DNA of 64,000 nucleotides from Mycoplasmopsis anatis (GTDB taxonomy: Bacteria > Bacillota_I > Bacilli_A > Mycoplasmatales > Metamycoplasmataceae), in contig NZ_LR215035.1 of assembly GCF_900660655.1 (NCBI RefSeq), positions 806,001-870,000 of the forward strand, in the 5' to 3' direction. Position 1 is the first letter of the stretch, and each line of letters begins with the position of its first letter. The notes beneath the pieces are model-generated. The model was not told where the DNA came from. It was given only the letters and a program-made list of their open reading frames with translations, and did not search any database. Of the stretch, positions 30,468 to 41,095 are shown piece by piece. The position numbers were made by a program, and so were the translations under genes.

Positions 30468-31267
30468 ATGAAAAAATTTAATTTTAACGGTTATGATTTA
30501 GAATATTTTGAACAAAATACTAACAAAAATAAAAATATGATATTTATTCACGGTTTTGGATCTAATGTCAATTTTTTGATAGTCTAATTAATGAATTTTG
30601 TGATGAATATAACATTTTTGGACTTAACATGCCTGCACATGGTAATTCAGAATATGATAATAAATTAATGAATTTTGAAACATTTTGTGAGATTTTTAGG
30701 CAATTTTTGAACTTTCTAGATTTAAGAAATGTTACGCTTATTGGTCATTCGCTAGGTGGTGGAATTGCTGGTGCAAATTTAATAAATTCACATCAAATTA
30801 AAAAATGTATTTTAATTGGACCGATGAATAGAACTAGTTTAGCTAAGGTAAAAGAATTTAATGATTGCTTTTTTCCAACAAATCTCAACGAATGAGAAAA
30901 ATTAATAAGACTTTGTTATTTTAACCCTGATAGCATTATTTCAAATCAAGAAATTAGAAAAAAAACTCAACAATATTTTGTTGAGAATTGCGTCCAAATT
31001 GAGTATGTCTACAAGTTAGGTAAAAATCTACCTTCAAATAAAAATATGGATTTAATTGAAAATGGATTAAACAAGTCTAATACTAAAATTGGATTATTTA
31101 TCGGAGACCATGATGGAATTATAGATTTAGAAAATATAGTTCCTTATTATCAAAATGTGGTTAAAAATCTAAAAGTTTATAAAATTAATAATGCGGGACA
31201 TTCAATTTGACTAGAAAATTGAAATGACTTTGTTAATAAACTACATGAATTTTTAAATGAATTATAA
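30468..31267 (+). pseudogene. alpha/beta hydrolase, single frameshift
   Basis: Alpha/beta-hydrolase fold enzyme (esterase/lipase-like), about 265 residues if joined. The first segment MKKFNFNGYDLEYF...MIFIHGFGSNVN includes the oxyanion HGFG. The frame then breaks at a T6 run (30572-30577) and continues in the -1 frame as FFDSLINEFCDEYNIFGLNMPAHGNSEY. The nucleophile elbow GHSLGGG, the acid in FIGDHDG and the catalytic His in NAGHSIW are all intact. One extra T would restore the gene, so either the break is recent, it is a sequencing error, or expression is slip-dependent. An AGGAG ribosome binding site overlaps the oppC stop. The last 47 bp are part of the IS target duplication. Confidence 0.75.
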
Positions 31268-31332
31268 ACTGGTGTTTACATAGATGTAACCATCGGTTTT
31301 TTTAATATCAATAACTGTAATTAAAATATTTT
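31221..31332. repeat. 112-bp target-site duplication, left copy
   Basis: Identical over 112 bp to 33171-33282. It holds the 3' end of the hydrolase gene plus a remnant of the yitT 3' end. Confidence 0.95.
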
Positions 31333-31365
31333 CCTGTGTTTCCCACTTAGTAGCATAAATAAAAA

Positions 31366-31394
31366 ACTATCAAACACTAATTTGTTTGGTAGTT
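31366..31394 (-). terminator. transposase terminator
   Basis: AACTATCAAACA/TGTTTGGTAGTT stem just downstream of the transposase stop, followed by a U run on the minus strand. Confidence 0.7.
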
Positions 31395-31400
31395 ATTTTT

Positions 31401-33062
31401 TTATTTTGTAATCTCATTAAAAGCAAATTTAATAAGATTAAAATCTTCTCAAGATTGCTCTGTAATGTTATTTTTAATCTCTAAAGTTTCAATTAATTTT
31501 CCATCAAAATATTTTTCTGTTTCTTTAACATCTCTCATAATTGAGATTATTTTTTCGACAGTAAATTTATCATCTCCAGAAAGTCCTGTAAATTTGTTTA
31601 TTTGATAAACTAAGAATTTGATCATCACTAGACTTAAAAATGAAAGACAAATATAACCTTTAATATGATTTCAAGTTGAAAGATACATTGGTCTAAGGGA
31701 TAAATTTCCTTTAAGAACCCTAAAATTCTCTTCTGCTTGTCATTGCTTTGAATACAATGAAACTATATCACTTTCCTTTAGATCAAATCTATTTGTTTCG
31801 TAAATATAGTATCCATCGTATTTTTGATCTTCCTCAATTTTTTCTATATCTAAAATATAATAAGCTTTATTTTCAATTGCTTTAAAGAATCTATATTTTT
31901 TGTTAGCTGTCATATTTTCAAATAAAACTTGACCTTTTTCGTTTGCTATTTTATTAAAATTATCAATTAATTGTTCACGATCTTTTCTGTCTTTTAACGC
32001 TCTTTTTGAACTAAATGTAATTATTTGTTTTCTATAATTCCCATTATTTCTACCATTTTTATATGTCGAAACAATTTCTCTACTTTTGAATAACATCCCA
32101 TTTTCTTTTTTATATCCATCTTCATTTATTACATATTCCTTGAATGCTTTACTTGAAGATTTAAGTCTATATGAAATGATGTAATTTAGTTTTTTGTCTT
32201 CTAAAAATCTTATGTTTTTATTAACACTCATCCCTTTGTCTGCGATTATTGTTACATTCTTAATTTCATATGTTTTAAGTAATTCTAAAACAAATGGTAT
32301 AAATGTTTTTGAGTCAGCTGTATTTCCAAGGAAAACTTTGTAATGTAATGGTATTCCATTAGAATCTGTTACTAAACCGATTACAATTTGGTCTTCTTTG
32401 AATTTTCCATCTTTTGAAAATCCTGGTTTTTTAAAGCCTTTTCTATCGAATGTCTCGAAATACGATGTTGTTGAATCATATCATACAATCGAAATATCTC
32501 TTTTGTATGTTTCAACAATTTTATTATTTACATTCTTTAGTATTTGTTCTTGATTTAATGCTATATAATCGAGAGATCTATAAAATGAATTTTTCTTAAA
32601 ACTATCTTTATTGTGTTTTAAAGATTCTTTATATGTAGCAAATACACTTATGGGATTAGTTATTTTTTGGTAAATTTGTTGAACAACAATTGTATTAAGA
32701 CTAATTGATTTTGTATCGGTGCAATTTTCAAATATGTTAAAGTAATCGACCATATTTTTTATCAATTCAATACCCTTATATTTTTCATAAACTTCAGATT
32801 TTTTAACATTTTTTTGCTTAATCTTTTTATCAATTATTTCAATAATTTTCTCCTTTGTTCAGCTTAAAGGAATATCTCTTATGATTTCTTGAATTATTTT
32901 TACTGAGTTTGGTTGAAATGAGTCAAACTCTTCCTCATAACCAATTCCAAATCTTGTCTCATATCCCGAACTATCCAATCTTCTATATCCTATCGAGATA
33001 TAAGTCCCTTTATTTCTTTTTGACCTAGAAATAATTCAATTTCTCTTATTTGTCTTTTTCAT
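31401..33062 (-). CDS. IS1634-family transposase (DDE)
   Basis: A 553-residue IS4-superfamily transposase that cuts and joins element ends. The DDE residues appear in VWYDSTTSYFET (first Asp), TIIADKGMSVN (second Asp) and KQWQAEENFRVLKGN (Glu, with the YREK-like spacing N/R...K). The frame is intact with UGA read as Trp at several sites, so the element may be active. The -10 box TGATATAAT ends 7 nt before the ATG (complement of 33070-33075), and no ribosome binding site is visible. UGA use means it is adapted to code-4 hosts. Confidence 0.94.
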
Positions 33063-33137
33063 ACCCTATATTATATCACATTAGTAGCATAATAGTATAA
33101 AATTTTATATTTATAAATAAATATAAATGAAAAAAAA

Positions 33138-33172
33138 TCCTACATTTTCCACATTAAGTGGGAAATGTAGGA
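33138..33172. terminator. strong hairpin at the right IS end
   Basis: TCCTACATTTTCCAC and GTGGGAAATGTAGGA form a 15-bp stem with one T-G pair and loop ATTAA. It overlaps the right terminal repeat and the first two bases of the duplication. It may block transcription entering the element. Confidence 0.7.
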
Positions 33173-33282
33173 AATGACTTTGTTAATAAACTACATGAAT
33201 TTTTAAATGAATTATAAACTGGTGTTTACATAGATGTAACCATCGGTTTTTTTAATATCAATAACTGTAATTAAAATATTTT
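33171..33282. repeat. 112-bp target-site duplication, right copy
   Basis: Second copy of 31221-31332. It carries the true 3' end of the yitT gene and a 47-bp remnant of the hydrolase end. Confidence 0.95.
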
Positions 33283-34447
33283 TGTCGTATTCCCTAATTA
33301 AACTAATTAAATCTGCTGCATCGATATACATGCAATTAGTGAAAATCATAAATTGTTCCTGTTTTGAGTAACTTCCTATGACTTTAGAAACACTAAAAGA
33401 GAATCTGCTACTACTATTTTCGTAAATAGTATTGAGTAATTGTTGATATTCTTTTGCAAAAATTTGTACTTGAACTGTCTTGTATCTAGGGAAAATTAAA
33501 TTAATGCAAACTTGGAAAATAGCCATCATTCCTAAACCTGCTAAGAAGTTAGGACTAAATAGCACATCTAAAGCTAGTGTATTTTCTTGAACCTGAGTTG
33601 TATCAATTTTCTCAGTATTTAGAGCTATTATTGCTGGGATAAAGTTACCTATTAAATTAGCAAAAATAAGCGAAATAACATTAAGGATTGTTAAAACTTG
33701 ACCCAAATCTTTATGCTTCTTTTTTGCAATCATAGTTCCAAGTATATCAAAACCTCCAGAACAAGATTCAAGAATGAATAACGCTCCTGTAAAGACACCA
33801 TTAAGACTTCCTCAAGCCAATCCATACAAAATAATTGAAACTTGTTTTGTTGCGTCTGAACTTGAATTTCAAAGTGTCATATAGATAGCGTAATCGGTAA
33901 AACCTACTGGAGAACCTTTATTTAAATTAGCAAATATAAATACATCTTCAACACTTGGAATAAATCCAATAACTAACCCAACTAAAGTTTGAACAAATAA
34001 GAACAGAATCGTAAAGTAGAAAAATCTTTTTGATAGATATTTATAACTAAGTAGTAAAAGAGGAATATTCAATATAAAGTAAAGTATTCAGAAAATTAAG
34101 TTATATCAAAAATACGATAGTTCAACTGAATATCCATTATATCTTAGTAAAAATTGGGTAAGTCTACCTATTGATTGTCCGATTGCACTTAGACCTAACT
34201 CATAAAGTCCTGTGTTTTGTACTAAAAACACTAAACAAGTACCATATAGAATACCTATAAAAATTATTAGTAAAACTTGTTTAAAATTACTTTTGTTGTT
34301 ATATAACTGTGAAAAATAAAGAACTGAACTCTTAACTTTAACACGTTGGTATGCATTTTTCTTTCGAATTTTATGCTCTTGTGTGCTTTCTTTTTTAGTT
34401 TTTTTATTACTTTTATTTATATTTAAATTTTCATTGTCTTTTTTCAT
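33212..34447 (-). CDS. YitT family membrane protein
   Basis: Membrane protein of 411 residues with several UGA Trp codons. A charged N-terminal tail of about 55 residues is followed by six predicted TM helices. FTGALFILESCSGGFDILGTMIAKKK is the typical YitT membrane motif. A cytoplasmic C-terminal DUF2179 domain (KVIGSYSKQEQFMIFTNCMYIDAADLISLIREYDKNILITVIDIKK) follows. Transport substrate unknown. The -10 box (complement of 34454-34459) ends 6 nt before the ATG, with no ribosome binding site. Its last codons lie within the IS target duplication. Confidence 0.87.
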
Positions 34448-34471
34448 GTTTTAATTATATATTAAAAATTT

Positions 34472-35389
34472 TTACTTCTTTATTTTAAGTAAAATAAATA
34501 ACAAAGTTCTCTTAATTCTGCTACTTGTATAACGTTTGGAAACGCATCTTTGTACAAATGAATCATAATCAAGAGAATCAATGTTTTTTTTAAATAAATT
34601 TTCAATCCCTTCATCCACCATTTTATACTTTCTTAGTTTTTCTGGACTATACTTTGAAATTATCTTTTGAAGTTTAGGATAGTAATCTTTAATTGTTTTT
34701 TTCTTAAATCATGATTTTGGTACAGGTGTTAATTTAGAAAAATCTTCTCCATTAAAAAACATCTCTCTAATTTTTGTTGCGCTCCCATAATGTTGATTAA
34801 TTTCTAATGAGTGATAATTAACAGTTCTTTCGTGTGTAACTGGAATGATATTTAGATCATTAAAAATTATTGTTTTGACATATTCATTTGCCAAAATATC
34901 ATTTGGCAACTCAATATTTTTCCCAGAAAGTTCTTGTAATGCTAAGTTTGTTGCTCTAGGAAAAGAATTGCCTTTTTGTTTTAGATATTTTTTAACAAGT
35001 GAATTGTATGTATCTAAATTGTTCTTAATTAATTTAGCACATTCAACAAAAACATTAATATCATTAGTTTCACAACCAAAAACTAGATAGTTAATTTTTT
35101 GTTTATTCAATTTTAAAATTGCTCTTTCTGCAAAAATATGTGCTGCTTGAGAAGTATCCTCTACATTAAGCGGGATTACTTTTGAAACTCCATAAGATTT
35201 TGCAATTTTTTTTCTTTTTCTAAATGATAAAATTGCTAACTCACCCCTTTGAGTATATTTTTTGCTCAAGGCAACGATTATCTTAGCATTTGGAAATTTA
35301 TTTTTTACTCAATTTAATTGATAAATGTGACCATTGTGAAACGGATTATATTCAGCTATTATTCCTACTTTGATTTTCTTAGTAAACAT
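34472..35389 (-). CDS. tmcAL: tRNA(Met) cytidine acetate ligase-like protein (TmcAL/YlbM)
   Basis: A 305-residue nucleotidyltransferase-fold protein. GIIAEYNPFHNGHIYQLNWVK at the N-terminus is the HxGH-like ATP-binding motif characteristic of TmcAL (YlbM), which in Bacillus acetylates C34 of elongator tRNA-Met using acetate and ATP. Later matches are NYLVFGCETND, KGNSFPRATNLAL and NQHYGSATKIREMF, which correspond to conserved family segments. It is shorter than the Bacillus protein (about 415 residues) at the C-terminus. TACAAT (complement of 35396-35401) ends 6 nt before the ATG. Confidence 0.85.
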
Positions 35390-35395
35390 ATTATT

Positions 35396-35405
35396 ATTGT
35401 ATAAT
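35396..35405. promoter_or_regulatory. overlapping divergent -10 boxes (tmcAL / glycosyltransferase)
   Basis: Only 22 bp separate the two ATGs (35389 minus, 35412 plus). The minus -10 TACAAT occupies 35396-35401 and the plus -10 TATAAT occupies 35400-35405. Each box lies exactly 6 nt from its start codon and the two share 2 bp. Confidence 0.7.
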
Positions 35406-35411
35406 ACATCT

Positions 35412-36464
35412 ATGATAAAAAAAGATAAAAATAAAGCATCTTTTCAACCACTAATAAGTATTTTGATACCAACATATAATATAACAAAATATTTTAATGA
35501 TACACTTAAGTCTATAAATAAGCAAAGCTACAAAAATATTGAAGTTATTATAAGCGATGATAAGTCAAGTGATGTTTATATTAATAAACTAAATGATATT
35601 GTCAAAAATTACAACGAACTAAACATAAAAATATATCAACAAAGTGAAAATAAGGGAGTTGCATTTGCTAGAGATTTTTTAGTAGAAAAAGCAAATGGAG
35701 ATTATGTTTTGTTTCTCGATGACGATGATAGGCTTTACTCAAAAAATACAATTTTAAATATTGTGGAAAATTTAGAAGAAAAAACAGAAATATATGCAGG
35801 AAATTTTGTTTTTTCATTTGATTTAAAATCAAATGACCCTAACAAAAGTTATTACGTAAATTATCTAATTAATAATACTGTCAAAAATACTAACAAAGCA
35901 ATTGATTACTACTTAAGTAAAATCACTTTTATTTGGGGAGTTTTATATAAGAAGAGTTTTTTGACAAGTAATAACATTAAATTCAGTGAACATAACCTAA
36001 GAATTTTTGAAGATATAGCATCATTGGGTAAAATTTATTTTTTATGTAAACATTTTAAATACACCAACAAACCCACAGTTAGATATTTAAGAAGAAAAAA
36101 TAGTCTTTCAAACTTAAACATAGATAAATTTAACCTAAAAATGTCTTTATTAGAACAAGCATACACATTTAACAGAAAACAAATAATAAAAATTTTAGAC
36201 TCAAAAAATCAACAAGATACAGATAATCTTATAAAAAAACTTGATGATGCAAAGTTTGTGGAATTTCTTAATTTATTAACTCAACATTACCTAAAATCAT
36301 GTAAAAACAAACAAAACAAAATGATAGTAGAATCATTTATTAAAGATAATATTTTAAGAATTAAAAATGATCTTTTCGAGAATTCTAAGCTTAAATTATG
36401 AACAAAAAATATGTATTATTTACCTATCTTTAGTAAAATAAGAAAACAACTTAAAAATAAATAG
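35412..36464 (+). CDS. glycosyltransferase family 2 protein
   Basis: A 350-residue GT-A fold glycosyltransferase. LISILIPTYNITKYF opens the nucleotide-sugar domain, IISDDKSSD carries the first Asp pair, and YVLFLDDDDRLY (about 98-109) is the metal-binding DxD. A C-terminal helical part follows, with one UGA Trp. No TM helix is obvious, so it is probably cytoplasmic or membrane-associated. Possible products are capsular polysaccharide or glycolipids; the acceptor cannot be predicted. The mRNA is probably leaderless (TATAAT ends 6 nt before the ATG). Confidence 0.88.
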
Positions 36465-36535
36465 GTTGCAAATCCTTTTTCAAAAAAGTCAGTTAATTAT
36501 ATTAAATTTTTATTTTTATATTTTAAAAAAGTATA

Positions 36536-36541
36536 TATAAT
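36536..36541 (+). promoter_or_regulatory. rpmF -10 box
   Basis: TATAAT 41 bp before the rpmF ATG. The resulting leader of about 35 nt includes the AAGGAGG ribosome binding site, in contrast with the leaderless genes nearby. Confidence 0.6.
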
Positions 36542-36582
36542 AGTAATGCTAATTATTAGAACCACTTGAATAAGGAGGAAAA

Positions 36583-36774
36583 ATGGCTATTGTACCAAAA
36601 CGTAAAACATCCAAACAACGTAAACACAAGAGAAGAACCCACGATGCACTAACAACACCTAACCTTGTTGCATGCTCAAATTGTACTCAATTGATCGAAC
36701 AACACTGTGTATGCAGATTCTGTGGTTTCTACAAAGGAAAAAAAGTTGAAGGTTTTACACCAATCAATAATTAA
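36583..36774 (+). CDS. rpmF: 50S ribosomal protein L32
   Basis: Ribosomal protein L32, 63 residues: AIVPKRKTSKQRKHKRRTHDAL, followed by a zinc ribbon with CSNC and CRFC. It has an AAGGAGG ribosome binding site and its own promoter, and ends in a long hairpin terminator. Confidence 0.96.
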   Translation: MAIVPKRKTSKQRKHKRRTHDALTTPNLVACSNCTQLIEQHCVCRFCGFYKGKKVEGFTPINN

Positions 36775-36788
36775 TTATATTAAATAAT

Positions 36789-36855
36789 GCACCTTATAAA
36801 AAGTATTATGCATAACAAAATGCTAGTATATACCTTTTATGGGGTGCTTTTTTTG
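36789..36855 (+). terminator. rpmF terminator
   Basis: GCACC near 36789 pairs with GGTGC (36842-36847), with further A/T pairs inward, followed by a run of T. The loop is long and itself partly palindromic. Confidence 0.65.
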
Positions 36856-36908
36856 TACTTTTTTTGTTTACCTTAAAATTATCCGTTATATTAAAGTGGA
36901 GGTTAGAT

Positions 36909-37514
36909 ATGATACTGTATAGAATAGGTGAAATTATGCATATTAATGCACAAAATATAATTTTTGAATCAAGGGGAGAAGGATACTCATTAATAGTACC
37001 CAATTCATCAAGATTTAATAATAATCAAAAGGTTAAACTTTTTATATATGAATATAAAAATGATTATAATACACAAACTTATGCTTTTAAGGATTACATG
37101 GAAAGGGTTTTATTTGTTGACTTAATTTCTCTTACTGGAATTGGACCCAGAATAGCAATGAACTTGCTTGATAATGATTGAGAAAGAATAGCGAACTATA
37201 TTGCATTATCAGATGTAGAATCATTAAGTAAAATACCTTATGTCCAAGACAAACAAGCAAAATTAATTGTTGTAAACTTGCAAAATAAGTGAAGTAAAAT
37301 CTTAATCAAAAATAAAGAGTTAGCTAAAGACTCTAACGAAATAAATAATTTAAATGACGTTGTAACTTCATTAAAAATTATGGGATTCAAGGAAAAACAA
37401 ATTAATGAAGCAATTAGCAAAATAGAAAATAAGGGTAATGTTGAAGAAATGATTCAAAAAAGTATTGAATTCATTTCTAAACAAATAAATGAAAGTAGAA
37501 CTACAGCCAAGTAA
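36909..37514 (+). CDS. ruvA: Holliday junction protein RuvA
   Basis: A 201-residue DNA-binding subunit of the RuvAB branch-migration motor. The N-terminal OB-fold begins MILYRIGEIMHINAQNIIFES. The helix-hairpin-helix motifs read LISLTGIGPRIAMNLL and LSKIPYVQDKQAKLIV. The flexible linker and C-terminal domain III (VVTSLKIMGFKEKQINEAI) that contacts RuvB are present. GGAGGTTAG is the ribosome binding site. It overlaps ruvB by 26 bp. Three UGA Trp codons are present. Confidence 0.93.
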
Positions 37515-38430
37515 TTTTAATGAATTTATCGGTCAAACTAATGTAAAAAATACAATTAAGACAATGATTGAAAGTTCATTAAAGCAAGGCATTAATCTTG
37601 ATCATATGTTATTCCACGGAATCCCAGGAACTGGAAAAACTTCACTAGCAGGAATAATAGCCAATGAATTGAATAGACAAATACATTATGTTCAAGCTTC
37701 AAATTTAGAGAAAAAATCTGATTTAATAACCATATTAACCTGTTTAAATGAAGGTGATATTTTATTTATTGATGAAATTCACTCTCTAAATTCTATAATT
37801 GAGGAATCATTGTATAATGCAATGGAATATTTTGTATTCGACTTAATTATAGGAGTGGATGCTAATGCAAGAACAATGAGAATGAATCTCAAGAAATTTA
37901 CATTGATAGGTGCAACAACTAAGTTAAATATGATTTCAAAACCTTTCAAGGAACGTTTTGGTTATATTGCAAGGTTTAATAACTACAGTAAAAAGGAGTT
38001 GTGTCAAATTCTTAAAAATAGTGCTGAAAAAATGGAGGTAAAAATAAATGATCCAGAGATCTTTGAAATCTCGACATTTTCAAATTTTACCCCACGTATT
38101 GCAAATAATTTACTCAGGAGATGCAATGATTTTAGAATATCAATGAATAAAGATGTTATCGATCAAGAAACTGTAAAGAAGACTTTTTATAACTTAGATC
38201 TTTACAAATTAGGATTAGGTAAAGAACACGTAGAGTATTTAAAAATGTTGAGAGAAAATTTTAATGAAAAATGAGTTTCACTTGAAACAATTGCAAATTT
38301 AATGAGCATACCTAAAGAAAATATATTGATGAATATTGAGCCAATTTTGTTATTGCACGGATTATTAATAAAAAGTTCAAGAGGTAGAAAAATTAGTTCG
38401 TATGGAATTGATTATTTGCTAGATTTATAA
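37489..38430 (+). CDS. ruvB: Holliday junction helicase RuvB
   Basis: A 313-residue AAA+ motor that drives branch migration with RuvA. Walker A GIPGTGKTS (about 44-52), Walker B ILFIDEIHSL (about 91-100), sensor 1 LIGATTK, arginine-finger region SKPFKERFG, and a C-terminal winged-helix ending RGRKISSYGIDYLL. Mollicutes typically keep RuvAB but lack RuvC. Confidence 0.95.
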
Positions 38431-38433
38431 AAA

Positions 38434-38452
38434 AATGCCCATAGGAGGGCAT
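38434..38452. terminator. bidirectional terminator between ruvB and fusA
   Basis: AATGCCC, loop ATAGGA, GGGCATT, with A-rich sequence on the left and T-rich on the right. It can serve both convergent operons. Confidence 0.75.
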
Positions 38453-38460
38453 TTATATTA

Positions 38461-40551
38461 TTAATCTTCGTCTTTTGATTGGATATTTCTACGTTTGATA
38501 ATTTCATCAGAAATATTTTTTGGAGTTTTTTCATAGTGATCAAATTGCATTTGATATGTTCCACGTCCACTTGTCATACTACGTAAATCTGTTGAATATC
38601 CAAACATTTCTGAAAGAGGAACAGCAGCTTTAACGATTGTAGCTCCATCATTTCTTTGTTCTTGGTCGTTTACAAGTCCTCTACGACGTGATAAGTCACC
38701 AATAACATCTCCAATGTAATCACTAGGAACAACTACAGAAACATCCATAATAGGTTCTAATAAAACAGTTCCAATTGCATCTTTAGCTTTTGTAAGAGCT
38801 TTAGAAGCAGCAATTTTATAAGCCATTTCAGATGAGTCAACATCGTGGTATGATCCATCAAATAATGTAGCTTTAATATCAATCATTGGGTATCCTGCTA
38901 AAATACCGGCAGCCATTTTTTCCTCAAGACCTTTTTGAATTGGTTTGATGTATTCTTTTGGAATTTTACCACCAACAATTTTGTCAACGAATTCAAAACC
39001 ACCATCTGGATTTGGTTCAAATTTAAGTCAAACATGACCATATTGTCCTTTACCACCAGATTGTTTGATGTGTTTTCCTTCAACTTCAGCAGTTTTTGTA
39101 ATTGTTTCACGATATGAAACTTGAGGTGCACCAACTTTAGCTTGAACACCAAATTCACGTTTAAGACGGTCTACGATAATGTCAAGGTGTAATTCACCCA
39201 TTCCCGCAATAATAGTTTGTCCTGTTTCTTCATCAGTGTATGTTCTAAATGTTGGGTCTTCAGCAGCTAATTTTTGTAATCCTAATGATAATTTTTCAGT
39301 AGCAGCTTTAGATTCAGGTTCAAGAGCTTGTGAAATAACTGGTTCTGGGAATACCATTTTTTCAAGCACAAGTTTCTCTGATTTTTCAGAAATTAAAGTG
39401 TCTCCAGTTGTAGTAGATTTAAGCCCTACAGCTGCAGCGATATCTCCTGCACGACATTCATCTATTTCTACACGACTATTTGCATGCATTTGTAAAATAC
39501 GTCCAATACGTTCTTTTTCACCTTTAGTTGAGTTATAAACGTATGTACCTTTACTTAATACTCCACGATATACACGGAAGAATGTTAATGTACCTACATA
39601 TGGGTCAGTCATAACTTTGAATGCTAAAGCAGCAAATTCTCCATCATCTGTTGATTCAACATTAACTTGTTTTTCTTCACATTCAGCTTTAATTGCTGGA
39701 ATATCGATAGGAGAAGGTAAATAATCAACAACTGCGTCAATCATTTTCTTAACACCTTTATTTTTGAAACTTGTTCCACAAACAGCTGGGAAGAATTCAC
39801 TTGTTAATGTTGCTTTACGGATTGCGTTTTTGAATGTTTCTTCATCTACTTCAGCACCATCTAAAACTAACATCATAAGATCTTCATCAAAGTTTGCTAC
39901 AGCTTCAAGTAATTCTTGACGTTTTAATTCAACAATTTCTTTTAATTCGCTAGGAATTTCAATTTCGATTTCTTCTTCGATAGCTTCACCATTGTATGTA
40001 AATGCTTTTCTAGTTACTAAATCGATAATTCCTTTAAAGTCAGCTTCTTGTCCAATAGGTCATTGGATAGCAACTGCATTACCACCTAAACGAGTTTTAA
40101 CAGATTTAACAGAAGCAGCAAAGTCTGCACCAGCTTTATCCATTTTATTTACATAAACAATACGAGGTACTTTATAATTTGTCGCTTGTCTTCAAACTGT
40201 TTCTGTTTGAGGTTCAACTCCTGATTGAGCATCTAAAACAGCTACAGCACCATCTAATACTCTTAATGAACGTTCAACTTCAACTGTAAAGTCAACGTGT
40301 CCTGGAGTATCGATAATATTAATTCTTTTTCCTTTTCAAAAAGCTGTTGTAGCAGCTGAAGTAATGGTGATACCACGTTCTTGTTCTTGAGCCATTCAGT
40401 CCATTTGACTAGCTCCATCATGTGTTTCACCAATTTTGTGAATTTTACCTGTGTGGAATAAAATTCTTTCTGTTGTTGTTGTTTTTCCTGCATCAATGTG
40501 GGCCATAATACCGATATTACGGTAATCTTTTAATTCAAAATCTCTAGCCAT
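38461..40551 (-). CDS. fusA: translation elongation factor G
   Basis: EF-G, 696 residues, the GTPase that moves tRNAs and mRNA through the ribosome. G1 [11 protein letters not shown]2 region [11 protein letters not shown]3 DTPGH, G4 NKMD; domain II-V landmarks include [17 protein letters not shown] and [14 protein letters not shown]. The gene lies 14 bp after rpsG, forming the classic rpsL-rpsG-fusA (str) operon. No Shine-Dalgarno sequence is evident in front of the ATG (TAGTAAGATCTTAATTT), which is notable for such a highly expressed gene. Confidence 0.98.
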
Positions 40552-40565
40552 AAATTAAGATCTTA

Positions 40566-41036
40566 CTATCATCTAAAGTGAGCGAAAGCACGGTTAGCTT
40601 CAGCCATTTTGTGTGTGTCTTCACGTTTTTTGATAGCTCCACCTGTTTTGTTTGATGCATCGATAATTTCGTTAGCTAAACGAACATCCATTGTTTTTTC
40701 ATTTCTAAGACGAGCGTATTGAACTAATCATCTTAATGAAAGTGTTTGTTTTCTACGAGGAGAAACTTCAGTAGGAACTTGGTAGTTTGTTCCTCCGATT
40801 CTTCTAGTTCTAATTTCTAATTGTGGAGTAATGTTTTCCACAGCTGCTAAGAAAACTTCCATTGGATCTTTTTGAGTTTTTTCCTTAACAATTTCAAATG
40901 CTGAGTATAAAATGTCTTGAGCGATTGATTTTTTACCATCTAACATAATAGTATTAATTAACTTAGTAATTAAAACTGAGTTAAAAACTGGATCTGCAAG
41001 AACTTCTCTTATAGGTGCACTTTTCTTTCTTGACAT
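40566..41036 (-). CDS. rpsG: 30S ribosomal protein S7
   Basis: Ribosomal protein S7, 156 residues, the usual length. It contains [19 protein letters not shown] and [23 protein letters not shown], and ends [13 protein letters not shown] with the final Trp coded by UGA directly before TAG. The ribosome binding site is AAAGGAAA. Confidence 0.97.
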
Positions 41037-41095
41037 AATTTTCCTTTCTTTAATTTTTAATTTTTGTTTAATTTTATTTATTAATTAATTTTATA

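Larger units (their letters stand above)
31333..33170 (-). mobile_element. IS1634-family insertion sequence, about 1.84 kb
   Basis: A complete insertion sequence. The ends share an imperfect inverted repeat: CTGTGTTTCCCACTTA on the left against CTACATTTCCCACTTA as the complement of the right end (13 of 16). It has one full-length DDE transposase gene and is bounded by 112-bp identical direct repeats. IS1634 of M. mycoides is known for unusually long and variable target duplications (17-478 bp), and its length (1.87 kb) is close to this one. The element sits between two convergent genes and spares both thanks to the duplication. The exact left end could be 31333 or 31334. Confidence 0.92.

Noticed and set aside
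31221-33282. The two 112-bp repeats as a phase-variation or recombination cassette
   Set aside because: Their placement exactly at the element ends and the IS1634 precedent make target duplication the simpler explanation.
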